A DNA stretch of 8,793 nucleotides from Phycisphaerae bacterium. GTDB lineage: Bacteria > Planctomycetota > Phycisphaerae > Sedimentisphaerales > Anaerohalosphaeraceae. The notes beneath the pieces are model-generated. The model ran no database searches. It saw nothing but the letters and a program-made list of their open reading frames with translations, and was not told where the DNA came from. Made by a program: the position numbers and the translations under genes. The stretch lies in assembly GCA_021736615.1 (NCBI GenBank), contig JAIPFN010000248.1:1-8793 (forward strand), given 5' to 3'. Within the stretch, counting starts at the first letter, position 1. Every line of letters begins with the position of its first letter. Shown piece by piece: positions 1 to 7,007 of the stretch.

Positions 1-951
1 AAGGCCGTCGCCGTCTATACCTGCCCGTTGGGCAAGAACCATCGAATAGGTCAAAAGCAAACCCGGTGTGTTCATCATCCCGTAACCCCTGGGTCTTTTG
101 GTTTCCAGGTCGGCAAATTTGTGTCCGTAGGAACCTACCTGGCCCTGCCCGTCAACAGCCAGCTTTGTAATGGGTTTGAGACCTTGATCTACATAGCTGC
201 GATCTCCGGTTGCCAGTACATATTCGGCAAGAAAAATATTTATAAAACCGCAGTTCCATGTACCGCGATCTTTAGATTGACCATACTGCGACAGCAGCTT
301 GGCCTGCTCTTTTACGACAGGAAGATACTCAGGATCGCCGCTTGCAAGTAATAAAAGTCCATTTAGAGCACGCGAAATAAGAGACCCTTCAGTTGGATTC
401 GCCTTCATCTTTTTGGCCAAAGCCGCACAGCCCTGTTCGAGGATCTTTATTGATTTTTGACAGTCAAACGGCGCCGTAGCTGAATAGCTCCCCATCGGCT
501 GAAGTTGGATAACAACCTGGTCGGTCTTTCCATTACGCCATCGTATCAAAGACAGCTTTCCCAGATTCTCGGTTTTCTCTGCTTTTGTGATCGCTTTGCC
601 AAACAGAATCCTTGCATCATCGTCAAATGGCTTTCCAAAAACGCCCAAAATCACATCTCCCACTTCCAAAACACCATCAGCGGGCGAGCCTTTCTCTATT
701 TTTGTGATCTTGATCTGACGTGAATCGGTTGTCGTATGGCGATCGCAGAATATCCATCCACGTGTTCCCGTTGGGCCAAGTGTCCAGTCGTGGGTCCACC
801 CTTCGGGTATCTTATCGCCCTTGGTAAGGTCCGGGCATTGGGCTTTTGCAGGTCGAGCCGCAAATGCAATATTCGATACTGCAAGCAAAGTCAATATGCA
901 AAATATCATTGAAATTTTGACTAAAGCCCTTAAGTGCCTATGTGTATACAT
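1..951 (-). CDS. Secreted PDZ / DUF6288-family protein, C-terminus beyond the left edge
   Basis: The reading frame is open for 317 codons from ATG 951 to base 1, with no stop, so the 3' end lies outside the window. An AAGGGG ribosome site sits about 6 nt before the ATG. Residues 1-31 form a signal peptide: a basic start (HRHLR, K12), a hydrophobic core at 15-30, and AFA-A as the likely cleavage site. After the motif DWTLGPTGTRGW (55-66) comes a PDZ-like domain at about 78-152, with KGSPADGVLEVGDVILGV at 87-104 as the carboxylate-loop/GDVI signature. MGSYSATAPFDCQKS (153-167) and the following helical repeats (GLLLLASGDPEYLP, 198-211; LAEYVLATGDRSY, 241-253) match my memory of DUF6288 proteins of Planctomycetota and Lentisphaerae. 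Their activity is unknown to me. Export to the periplasm or beyond is inferred. A separate promoter lies at 1035-1063. Confidence 0.85.
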   Translation of the reverse strand, partial: MYTHRHLRALVKISMIFCILTLLAVSNIAFAARPAKAQCPDLTKGDKIPEGWTHDWTLGPTGTRGWIFCDRHTTTDSRQIKITKIEKGSPADGVLEVGDVILGVFGKPFDDDARILFGKAITKAEKTENLGKLSLIRWRNGKTDQVVIQLQPMGSYSATAPFDCQKSIKILEQGCAALAKKMKANPTEGSLISRALNGLLLLASGDPEYLPVVKEQAKLLSQYGQSKDRGTWNCGFINIFLAEYVLATGDRSYVDQGLKPITKLAVDGQGQVGSYGHKFADLETKRPRGYGMMNTPGLLLTYSMVLAQRAGIDGDGL

Positions 952-1034
952 ATTATCCCCTTCTAGAGTGCTTTCTTAATGAAATAAAGCAAATCAAAGC
1001 CTGCCTATTACAATTTTACAGTTTGTTTTTATAT

Positions 1035-1063
1035 ATAATAGCTAAAACCAGCTTGAGAATCAA
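1035..1063 (-). promoter_or_regulatory. Sigma70-type promoter of the DUF6288 gene
   Basis: On the minus strand TTGATT (1063-1058) and TATTAT (1040-1035) are separated by exactly 17 bp, in an AT-rich stretch 84 bp upstream of the ATG at 951. It lies beyond the hairpin that follows the transporter gene, so the DUF6288 gene probably has its own transcript. The call rests on consensus matching only. Confidence 0.6.
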
Positions 1064-1293
1064 GTAAATTCCCTTGTCAGTCAAAATATTTTTACGGAAA
1101 TTGCGGCATTTTGGGGAATCTTGAATTGTATCTTTGCTGGTGGGCGATTGAAATCAAAGTCAAAAATATAATTGCCATCCCTAAAAAAGAGGTAATTATG
1201 CTTGACAAAAAGGGGTTTTTATTGCAACAAATCAAGTTACAACACTAAGTTTACAGACATATGGGATCACTGTGAATATAATTATAAGGTTAG

Positions 1294-1317
1294 CGGGCGG
1301 ACACAGAGGTCCGCCCG
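1294..1317 (-). terminator. GC-rich hairpin after the OPT gene, candidate terminator
   Basis: There is a perfect 9-bp stem (CGGGCGGAC pairing with GTCCGCCCG) around a 6-nt loop, about 27 nt beyond the stop codon of the transporter gene. In the direction of that gene no real U-tract follows (CTAACCTTATAA), so efficient intrinsic termination is uncertain. It may instead act as a 3'-end stability structure. Confidence 0.5.
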
Positions 1318-1343
1318 TTTGCAATTAGTTTCGTTAATTATTA

Positions 1344-3263
1344 TTACTGGTCTTTACGGGCTATTGAGTACAGCCAGTATCCAAGCCCGCCCAGAAGTAT
1401 CAAGCCGGGCCATGCGCCCAAAGGATTATCAGCGATCGCAAGGACATCGCTTTTGCCGGCGATTACGATTACTACCGCCATTGATATTCCTACCAGAGCC
1501 TCGCCTGTTATCAGGCCGGAAGCGAAGAGCAATCCGTTTCCACCGGCGAGTTCTTCCTTAACCTTGCCTGCCGCTTTGACAGCTAATGAGATCAGACCGC
1601 CTGCGAAGATAGGCACAGACAGTTCAAGAGGAAGATAGACACCGATGGCGACTGCGAGAACTGGCAGACGGAACGTACTTTCTGCCGCCTTAAGCCAGGA
1701 GTCGGCGATTACGATCACAACGGCAAAGACCATACCAACGAATACATAGTTCCACGGCAAATTGCCCGCAAATACACCCTTGGCAACAGAACTGATCAAT
1801 TGTGCCTGCGGTGCTATCAACGCGTTAGCCTTGGCAGATTCGTGACCGGCAAATCCATAGGCTTTTAACAGAACGCTAAGTACCGGTGCCATTACAAGAG
1901 CTGCCGAAACGGTGCCGACAATCTGCATGACCTGCTGCTTCCATGGTGTGGCTTTTAAGATGTAACCGGCTTTGAGGTCCTGCATATTGTCGCCGGCGAT
2001 AGCGGCTGCACAACAGACCACGCTGCCGATAATTATCGCAAATGCCGGTGCTGCCGGATTTTCTTTACCCATCAGCAGCAATATCAAAAGTGAACAAACA
2101 ACCACCGTCGCAATCGTTACACCCGATATCGGATTGTTTGAAGAACCGACGATACCGGCCATGTAACCGGCGACCGCAGAAAACAAGAAACCAAGAACAA
2201 CCATCAGAGCGGCCATTGGAATTGAAACAGTCAAAGAGCCTACGAAGTGCTGATAGACAAAAAACAACGGCACGACAGAGGCGACGATAAGCATGATCAC
2301 CCACTTCATCGGCATGTCTTTTTCATGCCTCTCGACAACCTGTTCTTGACCACCCTTGCAAGCCTTCAAACCGCTGATAACACCGGCAAAAAGCGATTTG
2401 CGTATCTCTACGACCGTCCATAAACCGCCAATAAGCATCGCACCGACGCCGATGTACCTGGTCTTTGTCGACCAAAGCTGGTATGCACCATCAACTGCGA
2501 GTGCGGCAACGCCATCGACAGTGGGCCACCCTTCGACTGCCGCACATATCGGTATAGCAACAAACCAGTTGAGTGCCCCGCCGACGAAGATAAGTATCGC
2601 CGTATTGATGCCTACAATAAAACCTACAGACATTAACGCCGGGCTAAGGTTCGATCCGAAATACGCAACGCTTCCAGCGACTCTGTGGGCACCTTCGAGG
2701 ACTTCCGGCCAAAGACCGAGGCCACCGGCTCCAAGTTTGAAAAGTCCGCCGCCAATAGCTCCCTGGATAATACATTTAACTGAACCTTTACTTTTGGCTT
2801 TTCCCTCGACATTTTCTTTCCGTTCGCCGGACAGAAGGACTTCGGCGGTAGCTATGCCTTCCGGGAACTTCAGATTTTCTTCAACGATCAACGCCCGGCG
2901 GAGAGGAATAGTAAACAGCACACCAAGAACCCCGCCAAGTCCTGCGATAATAGTTACCCACCAAAAGTTAAATTCAGTCCAATAATCGATAAGTATCAGT
3001 GCGGGAAATGTGAAAATCACACCTGCTGCGAGCGATTCGCCTGCAGATGCCGCGGTCTGGACGATGTTGTTTTCAAGAACATTGCTGTTTCTGAAAATGC
3101 GAAGAATACCCATCGAAATCACTGCCGCCGGGATCGACGCAGATACCGTCATGCCCGCAAACAAGCCGAGATAGGCATTGGCCGCTGCCAGGATCATCGA
3201 CAGAACTACTCCGAGGACTACCGCTTTGATTGTAATTTCCGGTAATGATTTTCCGTTGTTCAT
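1344..3263 (-). CDS. OPT-family oligopeptide transporter
   Basis: This is a 639-residue polytopic membrane protein, the normal size for bacterial OPT (oligopeptide transporter) proteins, with about 14-16 hydrophobic segments. Several OPT signatures are visible: AYLGLFAGMTVSASIPAAV (30-48), NNIVQTAASAGESLAAG (65-81), KFPEGIATAEVL (132-143), SSNNPISG (374-381), AIAGDNMQDLKAGY (421-434), FRLPVLAVAIGVYLPLELSV (531-550) and ASGLITGEALVG (581-592). Family members are secondary carriers of the inner membrane that import oligopeptides or metal chelates with protons. The substrate cannot be read from this sequence. The ATG at 3263 is preceded by an AAAAGG ribosome site at about 8 nt. The gene lies 83 bp downstream of the TIM-barrel/DUF1080 gene on the same strand, with no terminator between, so the two are probably co-transcribed. 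Family assignment is firm and substrate is open. Confidence 0.95.
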   Translation of the reverse strand: MNNGKSLPEITIKAVVLGVVLSMILAAANAYLGLFAGMTVSASIPAAVISMGILRIFRNSNVLENNIVQTAASAGESLAAGVIFTFPALILIDYWTEFNFWWVTIIAGLGGVLGVLFTIPLRRALIVEENLKFPEGIATAEVLLSGERKENVEGKAKSKGSVKCIIQGAIGGGLFKLGAGGLGLWPEVLEGAHRVAGSVAYFGSNLSPALMSVGFIVGINTAILIFVGGALNWFVAIPICAAVEGWPTVDGVAALAVDGAYQLWSTKTRYIGVGAMLIGGLWTVVEIRKSLFAGVISGLKACKGGQEQVVERHEKDMPMKWVIMLIVASVVPLFFVYQHFVGSLTVSIPMAALMVVLGFLFSAVAGYMAGIVGSSNNPISGVTIATVVVCSLLILLLMGKENPAAPAFAIIIGSVVCCAAAIAGDNMQDLKAGYILKATPWKQQVMQIVGTVSAALVMAPVLSVLLKAYGFAGHESAKANALIAPQAQLISSVAKGVFAGNLPWNYVFVGMVFAVVIVIADSWLKAAESTFRLPVLAVAIGVYLPLELSVPIFAGGLISLAVKAAGKVKEELAGGNGLLFASGLITGEALVGISMAVVIVIAGKSDVLAIADNPLGAWPGLILLGGLGYWLYSIARKDQ

Positions 3264-3346
3264 ACTGGTTACCTTTTCAATTCATTCAGTTATAATATTG
3301 CAAATTGTTCTGTAATTTTCTTCAACGAAGTATGCTCAAAGACACC

Positions 3347-4834
3347 CTACTGTTTTTTTGGCAGATTTTTCAGCAGGTGGGAGAAATCCGGCATCTTTTG
3401 AATAACTATTTCTTTGATCTTAACGTTTCGGTATGTTATATTCTGTCCGTGGTCCTGAAGGCCTATGTACCCTTCTGACGGCAGATCCTTGTAGGCGATC
3501 TTAAATTTATTTTTTGTGCCGTCGGGGTTTTTGTTTGGAGTGTCCCATTTATTCAGATACATTTCAACAACTTGCTGACCGTTGAGATACACAAAAATTT
3601 TGCTTTTTACAGCCGCTATAGTCATACGGTTCCACTCGCCCGGTTTTTTGACTGCGTTTACCTTTGGTTCGAGGCAATCGAATATTCCGCCGCAGATATG
3701 CTTACTCAACTCCTTACCGTAAGTATCCTCGATCTGTACTTCAATCCACGGTATCCATTCCCTGGTACCTGTACGCAGGAAGACGCCGCTGTTTGTTCCT
3801 TTTTCGAGCTTAAACTCCAGGTCAAGGACGAAATTGGAATACTTGCCTTCGGTCCAGAGATCGCCGCCGCCCTTTCGAGTAAGCACGCCCAGTTCGTTTG
3901 TCCAGCTGCCCTCTTTCAGTACCGCGTTTGACAGGTCGGCGTTGAAAAGATTACGCCATCCGCCGGGTTTCAATTGGCCGGCAATCTTATTGAAATACTG
4001 GGAGCACTGGTAGATATCAGCAAATGAATCGTCCCAGTTATACTCGTACTCTATAGAAAAAACGCCTTTAAACTTCTGCCTGTCCAATTCGGCGAGAATA
4101 TCTTTGATACCCGATACGCCAGTACCCCACACAACGTCATGTGCGCCAGGGCCTTTTATATTCAGATCCTTAAGGTGCAAGCTGATGATCTTACCTTCGA
4201 GTTTCTTAATGCATTCGAGAGGATCCAGACCGCTGCGAAGCCAGTGGCCGGTGTCCGCGGCTGCTCCCATCCATTTTTCACGTCCTTTGATCGCGTTTAA
4301 AACAACGTCAGGATTCCAGTACGGCGAAGGCTTCGGGTGGTTGTGGATCGCTACTTTGATCTTGTATTCCTGGCAAAGTTTGTAGACCAGGTCCAGGGCG
4401 TCTTCTTTAGGTTCTGAAAGGATGGTCTTGATTCCCATTTCCTTTGCGAACTGGAATACCTTTCTGCATTCGGCCTCGTTATTGGGTAATCCGACAACCC
4501 CATAATTGACAATCTTGACACCGGCGTCTTCGAGTCTGGCCTTTACCTGGGCGCGAAGTTCGGCGGACATGTTGTGGTCGAATTTTTCTTTGTCTTTCCA
4601 GTCCTTAAACCTCTGGCCGGGATAGGCTTCCATATAGTCGATGCCTAAAGCTGCGACCTTATCGAGAGCATCGTAAAACTTAAAACGGTTAAACGACCAC
4701 ATCTGAACAGCAAGCTCCCATCCGGCATAGCTTTCTGTTGTTATTTGAGGACTTCGCTTAGCAGTTTCCTGCGAGAACAAGGTTCCGGTTAATACAGCCG
4801 ACATCACTACCGCCATCAAAAATATTTTTTTCAT
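3347..4834 (-). CDS. Secreted sugar isomerase-like TIM barrel fused to a DUF1080 domain
   Basis: This is a 495-residue protein in two parts. Residues 1-21 are a signal peptide (MKK, hydrophobic core, cleavage near LFS-Q). Residues about 37-288 form a xylose isomerase-like/AP-endonuclease-2 TIM barrel. Its candidate metal and acid residues are E141 (LSEPK), H164 and H166 (IHNHP), D194 (AADTGHW), H220 (SLHLKDL) and E262 (FSIEYEY). Residues about 291-476 are a DUF1080 beta-sandwich (PF06439, named 3-keto-disaccharide hydrolase), with NSGVFLRTG (348-356), WIEVQIED (363-370), PGEWN (398-402) and YIGLQDHG (456-463). Both domains are known in 3-keto-glycoside breakdown, so a periplasmic enzyme acting on oxidised sugars or glycosides is the likeliest role. 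The exact reaction is not known. A weak AAAGAG ribosome site precedes the ATG. It is probably the first gene of an operon with the OPT transporter. Confidence 0.9.
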   Translation of the reverse strand: MKKIFLMAVVMSAVLTGTLFSQETAKRSPQITTESYAGWELAVQMWSFNRFKFYDALDKVAALGIDYMEAYPGQRFKDWKDKEKFDHNMSAELRAQVKARLEDAGVKIVNYGVVGLPNNEAECRKVFQFAKEMGIKTILSEPKEDALDLVYKLCQEYKIKVAIHNHPKPSPYWNPDVVLNAIKGREKWMGAAADTGHWLRSGLDPLECIKKLEGKIISLHLKDLNIKGPGAHDVVWGTGVSGIKDILAELDRQKFKGVFSIEYEYNWDDSFADIYQCSQYFNKIAGQLKPGGWRNLFNADLSNAVLKEGSWTNELGVLTRKGGGDLWTEGKYSNFVLDLEFKLEKGTNSGVFLRTGTREWIPWIEVQIEDTYGKELSKHICGGIFDCLEPKVNAVKKPGEWNRMTIAAVKSKIFVYLNGQQVVEMYLNKWDTPNKNPDGTKNKFKIAYKDLPSEGYIGLQDHGQNITYRNVKIKEIVIQKMPDFSHLLKNLPKKQ

Positions 4835-5142
4835 AACACATACTCTTTCAAATAAATTTGCAATTTTAAGGTAACCATTTTATCAGATTTATCATGAACA
4901 TATAAACATGTAATTTACCCGTAAATTTCACTGATTTCACGGATTAAATCCAATAATTTGAAATATTTTTCCTCAACCTCAGCGATTTTGCAGTATTACC
5001 GCATATTCCACCCTTAATTTTCTTGCATTAGTTTTCAATGAGGGTTAAATTATGCGGAAATTTGTCGGAAGTGTCATTCCGGCATTTTTTGTTGATTTTA
5101 ATGATTCCCGTGCCCTGCAAAAACCGGCACTAACCATAATAA
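4835..5142. other. AT-rich intergenic region between the TIM-barrel gene and tRNA-Arg
   Basis: This is 308 bp without a gene, separating divergent units: the minus-strand operon starting at 4834 and the plus-strand tRNA at 5143. I find no confident -10/-35 pair in either direction. It holds an 11-bp palindrome GGATTAAATCC (4941-4951), an overlapping imperfect inverted repeat with outer arms CCGT/ACGG (4919-4942), and a 5-bp stem GTGCC/GGCAC (5110-5130) just before the tRNA. The first two are possible operator sites for the minus-strand operon. None is strong enough to call. Confidence 0.5.
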
Positions 5143-5216
5143 GCGCCCGTAGCTCAGTCGGATAGAGCACTGGTTTCCTAAACCAGGGGTCAGAGGTTCG
5201 AATCCTCTCGGGCGTA
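5143..5216 (+). tRNA. tRNA-Arg (anticodon CCU)
   Basis: A complete cloverleaf is present. The acceptor stem GCGCCCG pairs with CGGGCGT, with G-U at the terminal pair. The D-arm is GCTC/GAGC. The anticodon stem CTGGT/ACCAG encloses loop TTCCTAA, with anticodon CCT at 5177-5179. The variable loop has 5 nt, and the T-arm is AGAGG/CCTCT with loop TTCGAAT. A73 is the discriminator. The CCA end is not encoded. The tRNA reads AGG codons. Its 3' end abuts the integrase gene, and it appears intact, as expected when an integrating element restores the tRNA end. Confidence 0.97.
5192..5216 (+). other. Probable left attachment site (attL) in the tRNA-Arg 3' end
   Basis: Integrases encoded next to a tRNA 3' end usually recombine within the T-arm and acceptor 3' strand. 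Here that is AGAGGTTCGAATCCTCT followed by CGGGCGTA. The exact core cannot be delimited because the matching right-end copy is not in this window: I found no second copy of the tRNA 3' end up to base 8793. Confidence 0.45.
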
Positions 5217-5254
5217 GTTTGTAACTGCTTATTTTATAAAGATTTAAATAGTTC

Positions 5255-5282
5255 TTGACTTCCTTTCGAGATTTGGTATATT
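5255..5282 (+). promoter_or_regulatory. Sigma70-type promoter of the integrase gene
   Basis: TTGACT (5255-5260) and TATATT (5277-5282) are separated by 16 bp, 43 bp upstream of the chosen ATG. The predicted transcript start falls near two copies of GTACCCT (5289-5295, 5303-5309), which could serve as operator or arm-type sites. Confidence 0.6.
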
Positions 5283-5288
5283 TGTTTT

Positions 5289-5337
5289 GTACCCTTAAAA
5301 ACGTACCCTCTTGAAAGGATCGGTCATGAAAGTACCC
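5289..5337 (+). repeat. Three short direct repeats GTACCC(T) around the integrase start
   Basis: GTACCCT occurs at 5289-5295 and 5303-5309, and GTACCC occurs again at 5332-5337 just inside the reading frame. The starts are 14 and 29 bp apart. The first two flank the probable transcript start. They are candidate binding sites for the integrase N-terminal arm-binding domain or for a repressor. The units are short, so chance is possible. Confidence 0.3.
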
Positions 5338-6531
5338 GGCAGTTTAAAGCTTCGTAACGGAAGATACTCCTATAAAGTAACGTATCCCGGCGATGAATCC
5401 CCTACCGTAACAGTCCTGAAAGTTCCCGGCCAGAAGTTCGCAACCTCCGATATTGCTGTCGCTGAACAACTTGCCGTCATCATGTACCAAAAACATACAA
5501 CTGAAAATCCAGCCAACATCTTCAATGGAACGATAGAAGACCTATGCAGACTGTACCTTCAGGACGCAAAAGACTACCACACAAACAACGACGGACAAAT
5601 CGCTGAATACTACTATACCAAAACTTACAGTCTTGTCCTCCTTCGCAAACTGCACGGCGACGCCATGGCCGCATCATTCGGCCCTAAAGCCCTAAAAGAC
5701 TTTCGCAAACAAATGATCGAGACAAACGAAGTTTGCAGACGGGAAATTAACCGGCGAATAACTGTTATCAAAAATATGTGGCAATGGGGCGTGTCCGAAG
5801 AATACCTGCCCAAAGACGCATACCATGCAATGCAATCCGTAACCGGACTTAGAGAAGGAACGCGAGGAACTTACGATCTGCCGCCAGTCAAACCAGTTGA
5901 CCATGAAATCGTAGATTTCACACTGGAATTTTGCAGTAAAGTACTGGTCGATATGATCACTATCCACGAACTGACAGGCATGCGACCTGCAGAACTATGC
6001 AATATGAAACCATGCGAAATTGACAGGACCGTCGACCCGTGGCTGTACGAACCAACTAAACATAAAATGAAATATAAAGGCAAAGACCGAAAAGTATATT
6101 TCGGACCTGCCGCCCAAAAGATACTTCGACCCTACCTGCTTCGCGATCAGGACCTATACTGCTTCTCCCCGCAAGAAAGCGAACAGCAAAGACTTGCCAA
6201 AAAGCACGCAGAGCGCACAACACCTATCCACCTTGGCAACAAACCAGGAACCAACAGAGTTGAATCCCCAGGACGAACTGCAGGCGTTAAATACAATCCT
6301 CGAAGCTATAACAGGGCTATCGGACGGGCTATCGAAAGAGCACGTAAAGTAAAACCGGAACTGCCGAAATGGTTCCCGTACCAGCTGCGCCACAGCCTCG
6401 GAACCAAAATGCGAAAAGAATACGGCATTGAAGCTGCAAGCGCCTGCCTCGGTAACGACCTTGAAGCCGCAAAAATTTACGCCGAACGAGACGAAAACAT
6501 AGCAATCGCGGCAGCGAAAAAGTTTGGATAA
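5326..6531 (+). CDS. Tyrosine recombinase / integrase
   Basis: This is a 401-residue site-specific recombinase. The frame is also open from TTG 5311, but that triplet overlaps the ribosome site (AAAGGA, 5314-5319), so ATG 5326 is the start. An N-terminal DNA-binding region includes a SAM-like helical domain at about 69-162. The catalytic domain follows, with R220 in ELTGMRPAEL, K247 in the HKMKYKGKDRKVYFGPAAQ stretch, R355 in PYQLRHSLGT and the nucleophile Y385 in AAKIYAERD. Two usual histidines are replaced: the first of HxxR is Y352, and the one after LG is N377 (LGND). The layout and the motifs GPAAQKIL, FSPQESEQQR and NPRSYNRAI resemble integrases frequent in planctomycete genomes. It lies 109 bp after tRNA-Arg on the same strand, so it probably integrates and excises this element at that tRNA. 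A hairpin terminator follows. Confidence 0.95.
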   Translation: MKVPGSLKLRNGRYSYKVTYPGDESPTVTVLKVPGQKFATSDIAVAEQLAVIMYQKHTTENPANIFNGTIEDLCRLYLQDAKDYHTNNDGQIAEYYYTKTYSLVLLRKLHGDAMAASFGPKALKDFRKQMIETNEVCRREINRRITVIKNMWQWGVSEEYLPKDAYHAMQSVTGLREGTRGTYDLPPVKPVDHEIVDFTLEFCSKVLVDMITIHELTGMRPAELCNMKPCEIDRTVDPWLYEPTKHKMKYKGKDRKVYFGPAAQKILRPYLLRDQDLYCFSPQESEQQRLAKKHAERTTPIHLGNKPGTNRVESPGRTAGVKYNPRSYNRAIGRAIERARKVKPELPKWFPYQLRHSLGTKMRKEYGIEAASACLGNDLEAAKIYAERDENIAIAAAKKFG

Positions 6532-6555
6532 CCACTACTACCACCAATTTACCCC

Positions 6556-6588
6556 AAGGCCGCTTAAAACTCTGGTTTTAGCGGCCTT
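6556..6588 (+). terminator. Intrinsic terminator of the integrase gene, shared with the convergent gene
   Basis: AAGGCCGCTTAAAAC (6556-6570) pairs with GTTTTAGCGGCCTT (6575-6588), giving a 14-bp stem with one bulged T and a 4-nt loop. It is followed by CTTCTTTC. It begins 25 bp after the integrase stop codon. The same DNA encodes the last codons and stop of the minus-strand gene ending at 6564. Confidence 0.8.
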
Positions 6589-6830
6589 CTTTCGTGAAAT
6601 GCTGTTTTAAGCTTTGCGACTTCGTTTGAATCCGTAATACCCATCAACAGCCAAATCCCGAAAACCGGGCCATCTGTGACCAGCACACCGTGCCTTAAAC
6701 ACCACTCTTCATATTGATCCAGTAAATCTTCCGGAACCCTGTAATTTCGACTTATTCCATGCATACAATAATAGCCTTTATTATCTGTCATTTTATCATG
6801 TGAAAAATCATTTAAAGCTATCATAGACAT
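6564..6830 (-). CDS. Small ribbon-helix-helix-like protein, putative regulator
   Basis: This encodes 88 residues from ATG 6830. The only visible ribosome site (AAAGG, 10 nt upstream) serves the internal ATG at 6764, which would give 66 residues, so the start is uncertain. The segment ISRNYRVPEDLLDQYEEWCL (26-45 of the long form), followed by a helix GPVFGIWLLMGI after a G-V-T turn, has the strand-helix-turn-helix spacing of Arc/CopG-type DNA-binding proteins. No closer family is recognised. It is convergent with the integrase, ends inside that gene's terminator, and is divergent from the zinc-finger gene. Two 18-bp direct repeats lie 25-62 bp upstream of ATG 6830. The family often represses its own promoter at such repeats. 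A role in control of the element is inferred. Confidence 0.55.
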   Translation of the reverse strand: MSMIALNDFSHDKMTDNKGYYCMHGISRNYRVPEDLLDQYEEWCLRHGVLVTDGPVFGIWLLMGITDSNEVAKLKTAFHERRPLKPEF

Positions 6831-6854
6831 TGCAATTTATGCGGAAATCTTCAT

Positions 6855-6892
6855 TTTTATATCAATTGGAATGGTTTTATATTAGTTGGAAT
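6855..6892. repeat. Two 18-bp tandem direct repeats in the divergent control region
   Basis: TTTTATATCAATTGGAAT (6855-6872) and TTTTATATTAGTTGGAAT (6875-6892) match at 16 of 18 positions. They are separated by GG, a 20-bp period of about two helical turns. Read on the minus strand, each unit is ATTCCAA followed by a TATAAA-like box, so each could overlap a -10 element for the gene starting at 6830. They are probable operators. Confidence 0.6.
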
Positions 6893-6919
6893 TTTTTAGA
6901 ATAATTTAACTAAAAGGTC

Positions 6920-6947
6920 TTGAGTTTAAATTTACAATTAGTATGGT
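6920..6947 (+). promoter_or_regulatory. Candidate promoter of the zinc-finger operon
   Basis: TTGAGT (6920-6925) and TATGGT (6942-6947) have 16-bp spacing, 60 bp upstream of ATG 7008, in an otherwise AT-rich region. The -10 match is weak. It is the best pair I see on the plus strand between the divergent genes. Confidence 0.35.
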
Positions 6948-7007
6948 ACAGAAATAACAAGGTAAAACATAAATAAACCGTAAAAGCAACAAAATGAAAG
7001 GATCACC

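Larger units (their letters stand above)
952..1343. other. Intergenic region between the OPT transporter and DUF6288 genes
   Basis: This is 392 bp without a convincing gene. From right to left it holds the short 3' trailer of the transporter gene, a GC-rich hairpin (1294-1317), an AT-rich stretch, the promoter at 1063-1035, and the leader and ribosome site of the DUF6288 gene. A plus-strand reading frame of 16 codons at 1198-1248 has a GAGGT-like ribosome site but nothing else to support it. Confidence 0.6.

Noticed and set aside
1198..1248. Plus-strand 16-codon reading frame after AAGAGGTAATTATG
   Set aside because: The ribosome site is good but the peptide is very short, has no neighbour to couple to, and sits in an intergenic region. 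Likely chance.
1202..1561. Plus-strand reading frame of 119 codons
   Set aside because: Most of it lies antisense to the end of the well-supported OPT transporter gene. Its start lacks a ribosome site and the protein has no recognisable features.
2356..2985. Plus-strand reading frame of 209 codons
   Set aside because: It is fully antisense to the OPT transporter. The Pro/Ser/Thr-rich translation is typical of the complement of a membrane-protein gene.
5110..5130. GTGCC/GGCAC stem before the tRNA as a terminator
   Set aside because: It has only 5 bp, an 11-nt loop and no T-run on either strand.
5050..6848. 12-mer TTATGCGGAAAT present at 5050-5061 and 6837-6848
   Set aside because: I considered an attachment or regulatory repeat. 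One or two such pairs are expected by chance in a window of this size, and the flanks do not match.
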